Source: Eurosta solidaginis (taxonomy: Eukaryota; Arthropoda; Insecta; Diptera; Tephritidae). Taken from it: a stretch of DNA of 64,000 nt. The notes under the pieces were generated by a model. That model searched no databases. It saw only the letters and a program-made list of their open reading frames with translations, and was not told where the DNA came from. Positions 63,721 through 64,000 of this stretch are shown one piece after another. The DNA is taken from contig NC_090319.1 in NCBI RefSeq assembly GCF_040869045.1, positions 386,709,601-386,773,600 on the forward strand, in the 5' to 3' direction. Made by a program: the position numbers and the translations under genes. Positions within the stretch are counted from its first letter, which is position 1. Each line of letters starts with the position of its first letter.

Positions 63721-64000
63721 TTATTGGCAATTTATTACCGCAAAAAAAAAAAATATAACTACCTCCGGTTCCGAGAAAATTGAGTGTCTGCGGGCTTACA
63801 TATGTATACCTTTTTAGAGTGTCTTGCATCCATTTGAAGTTGCATTTTAGTAATAGACGGTTGGTTTGACGTCCTTCTCTAAGAGAGCTTTCATAAAATG
63901 TGTATGCGACCGCTTGGATAATAAAGAATAAATGTCCGGGTATTCATGGGGTTCAATTCTCAATAGTTAGTTGTTATGATCCGGTGGCAAAGATCCTGAG
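63721..64000. other. Right edge, nothing recognised
   Basis: The final GGCAAAGATCCTGAG resembles CGCAAAGATCCTGAG at ~39676, so another repeat probably starts at the edge. Confidence 0.35.

Overview
The window looks like repeat-dense intergenic DNA from a higher fly. AT-rich sequence, Helitrons with internal minisatellites, PIF/Harbinger, hAT and P-like transposase remnants, CR1, Jockey and RTE LINEs, and tRNA-derived SINEs together suggest a dipteran, plausibly a tephritid fruit fly. The species call is inference. I see no bacterial-type operons, no rRNA, no functional tRNA gene and no CRISPR. The only convincing non-mobile gene is a trypsin-fold serine protease homologue at 9387-10145 whose catalytic serine is replaced by alanine.

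Layout. 1-2.7 kb: a non-autonomous Helitron (minus strand) whose body is a GATCC-rich minisatellite. 2.7-4.8 kb: decayed Ty3/gypsy pol. 6.8-7.5 kb: a foldback repeat. 7.7-8.0 kb: a Helitron 3' end. 8.4-16.2 kb: a tandem duplication of the protease-homologue locus. Unit 1 is intact. Unit 2 is a pseudogene broken by a Jockey LINE and by an RTE LINE, and the RTE copy is itself split by a Harbinger element with 3-bp target duplications. 16.2-24.1 kb: palindromic MITEs, a CR1 LINE, a Harbinger Myb/SANT pseudogene and a cluster of foldback elements with a SINE inside. 24.9-26.2 kb: a decayed hAT transposase. 27.1-31.3 kb: a young non-autonomous LTR retrotransposon with a SAP-domain Gag and a protease ORF running straight into an integrase C-terminal domain. 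32.5-33.4 and 55.3-56.2 kb: two opposed copies of a Mutator-like non-autonomous element. 33.5-39.3 kb: a two-gene Harbinger element invaded by a long-TIR element and by a hAT MITE with a perfect 8-bp target duplication. 40.6-43.7 kb: a CR1 LINE with an uninterrupted 952-codon ORF2. 44-55 kb: nested MITEs, Harbinger, Jockey, P-like and Helitron pieces, a candidate LTR promoter and a hAT-like remnant. 56.6-60.7 kb: a nearly full CR1 element (ORF1 with PHD-like finger, ORF2 endonuclease and RT) with inactivating changes. 61.6-63.7 kb: a second GATCC minisatellite and a complete non-autonomous Helitron carrying six ~125-bp repeats.

The window records successive insertions. At several places sequence alone orders them: Harbinger into RTE into the protease pseudogene; hAT MITE and long-TIR element into Harbinger; dimeric MITE into the LTR; SINE into a foldback arm; and a CGTACG-rich MITE into an older MITE whose empty version is kept at 54.7 kb. 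Boundaries and identities come from reading by eye and remembered family hallmarks; no search was run.
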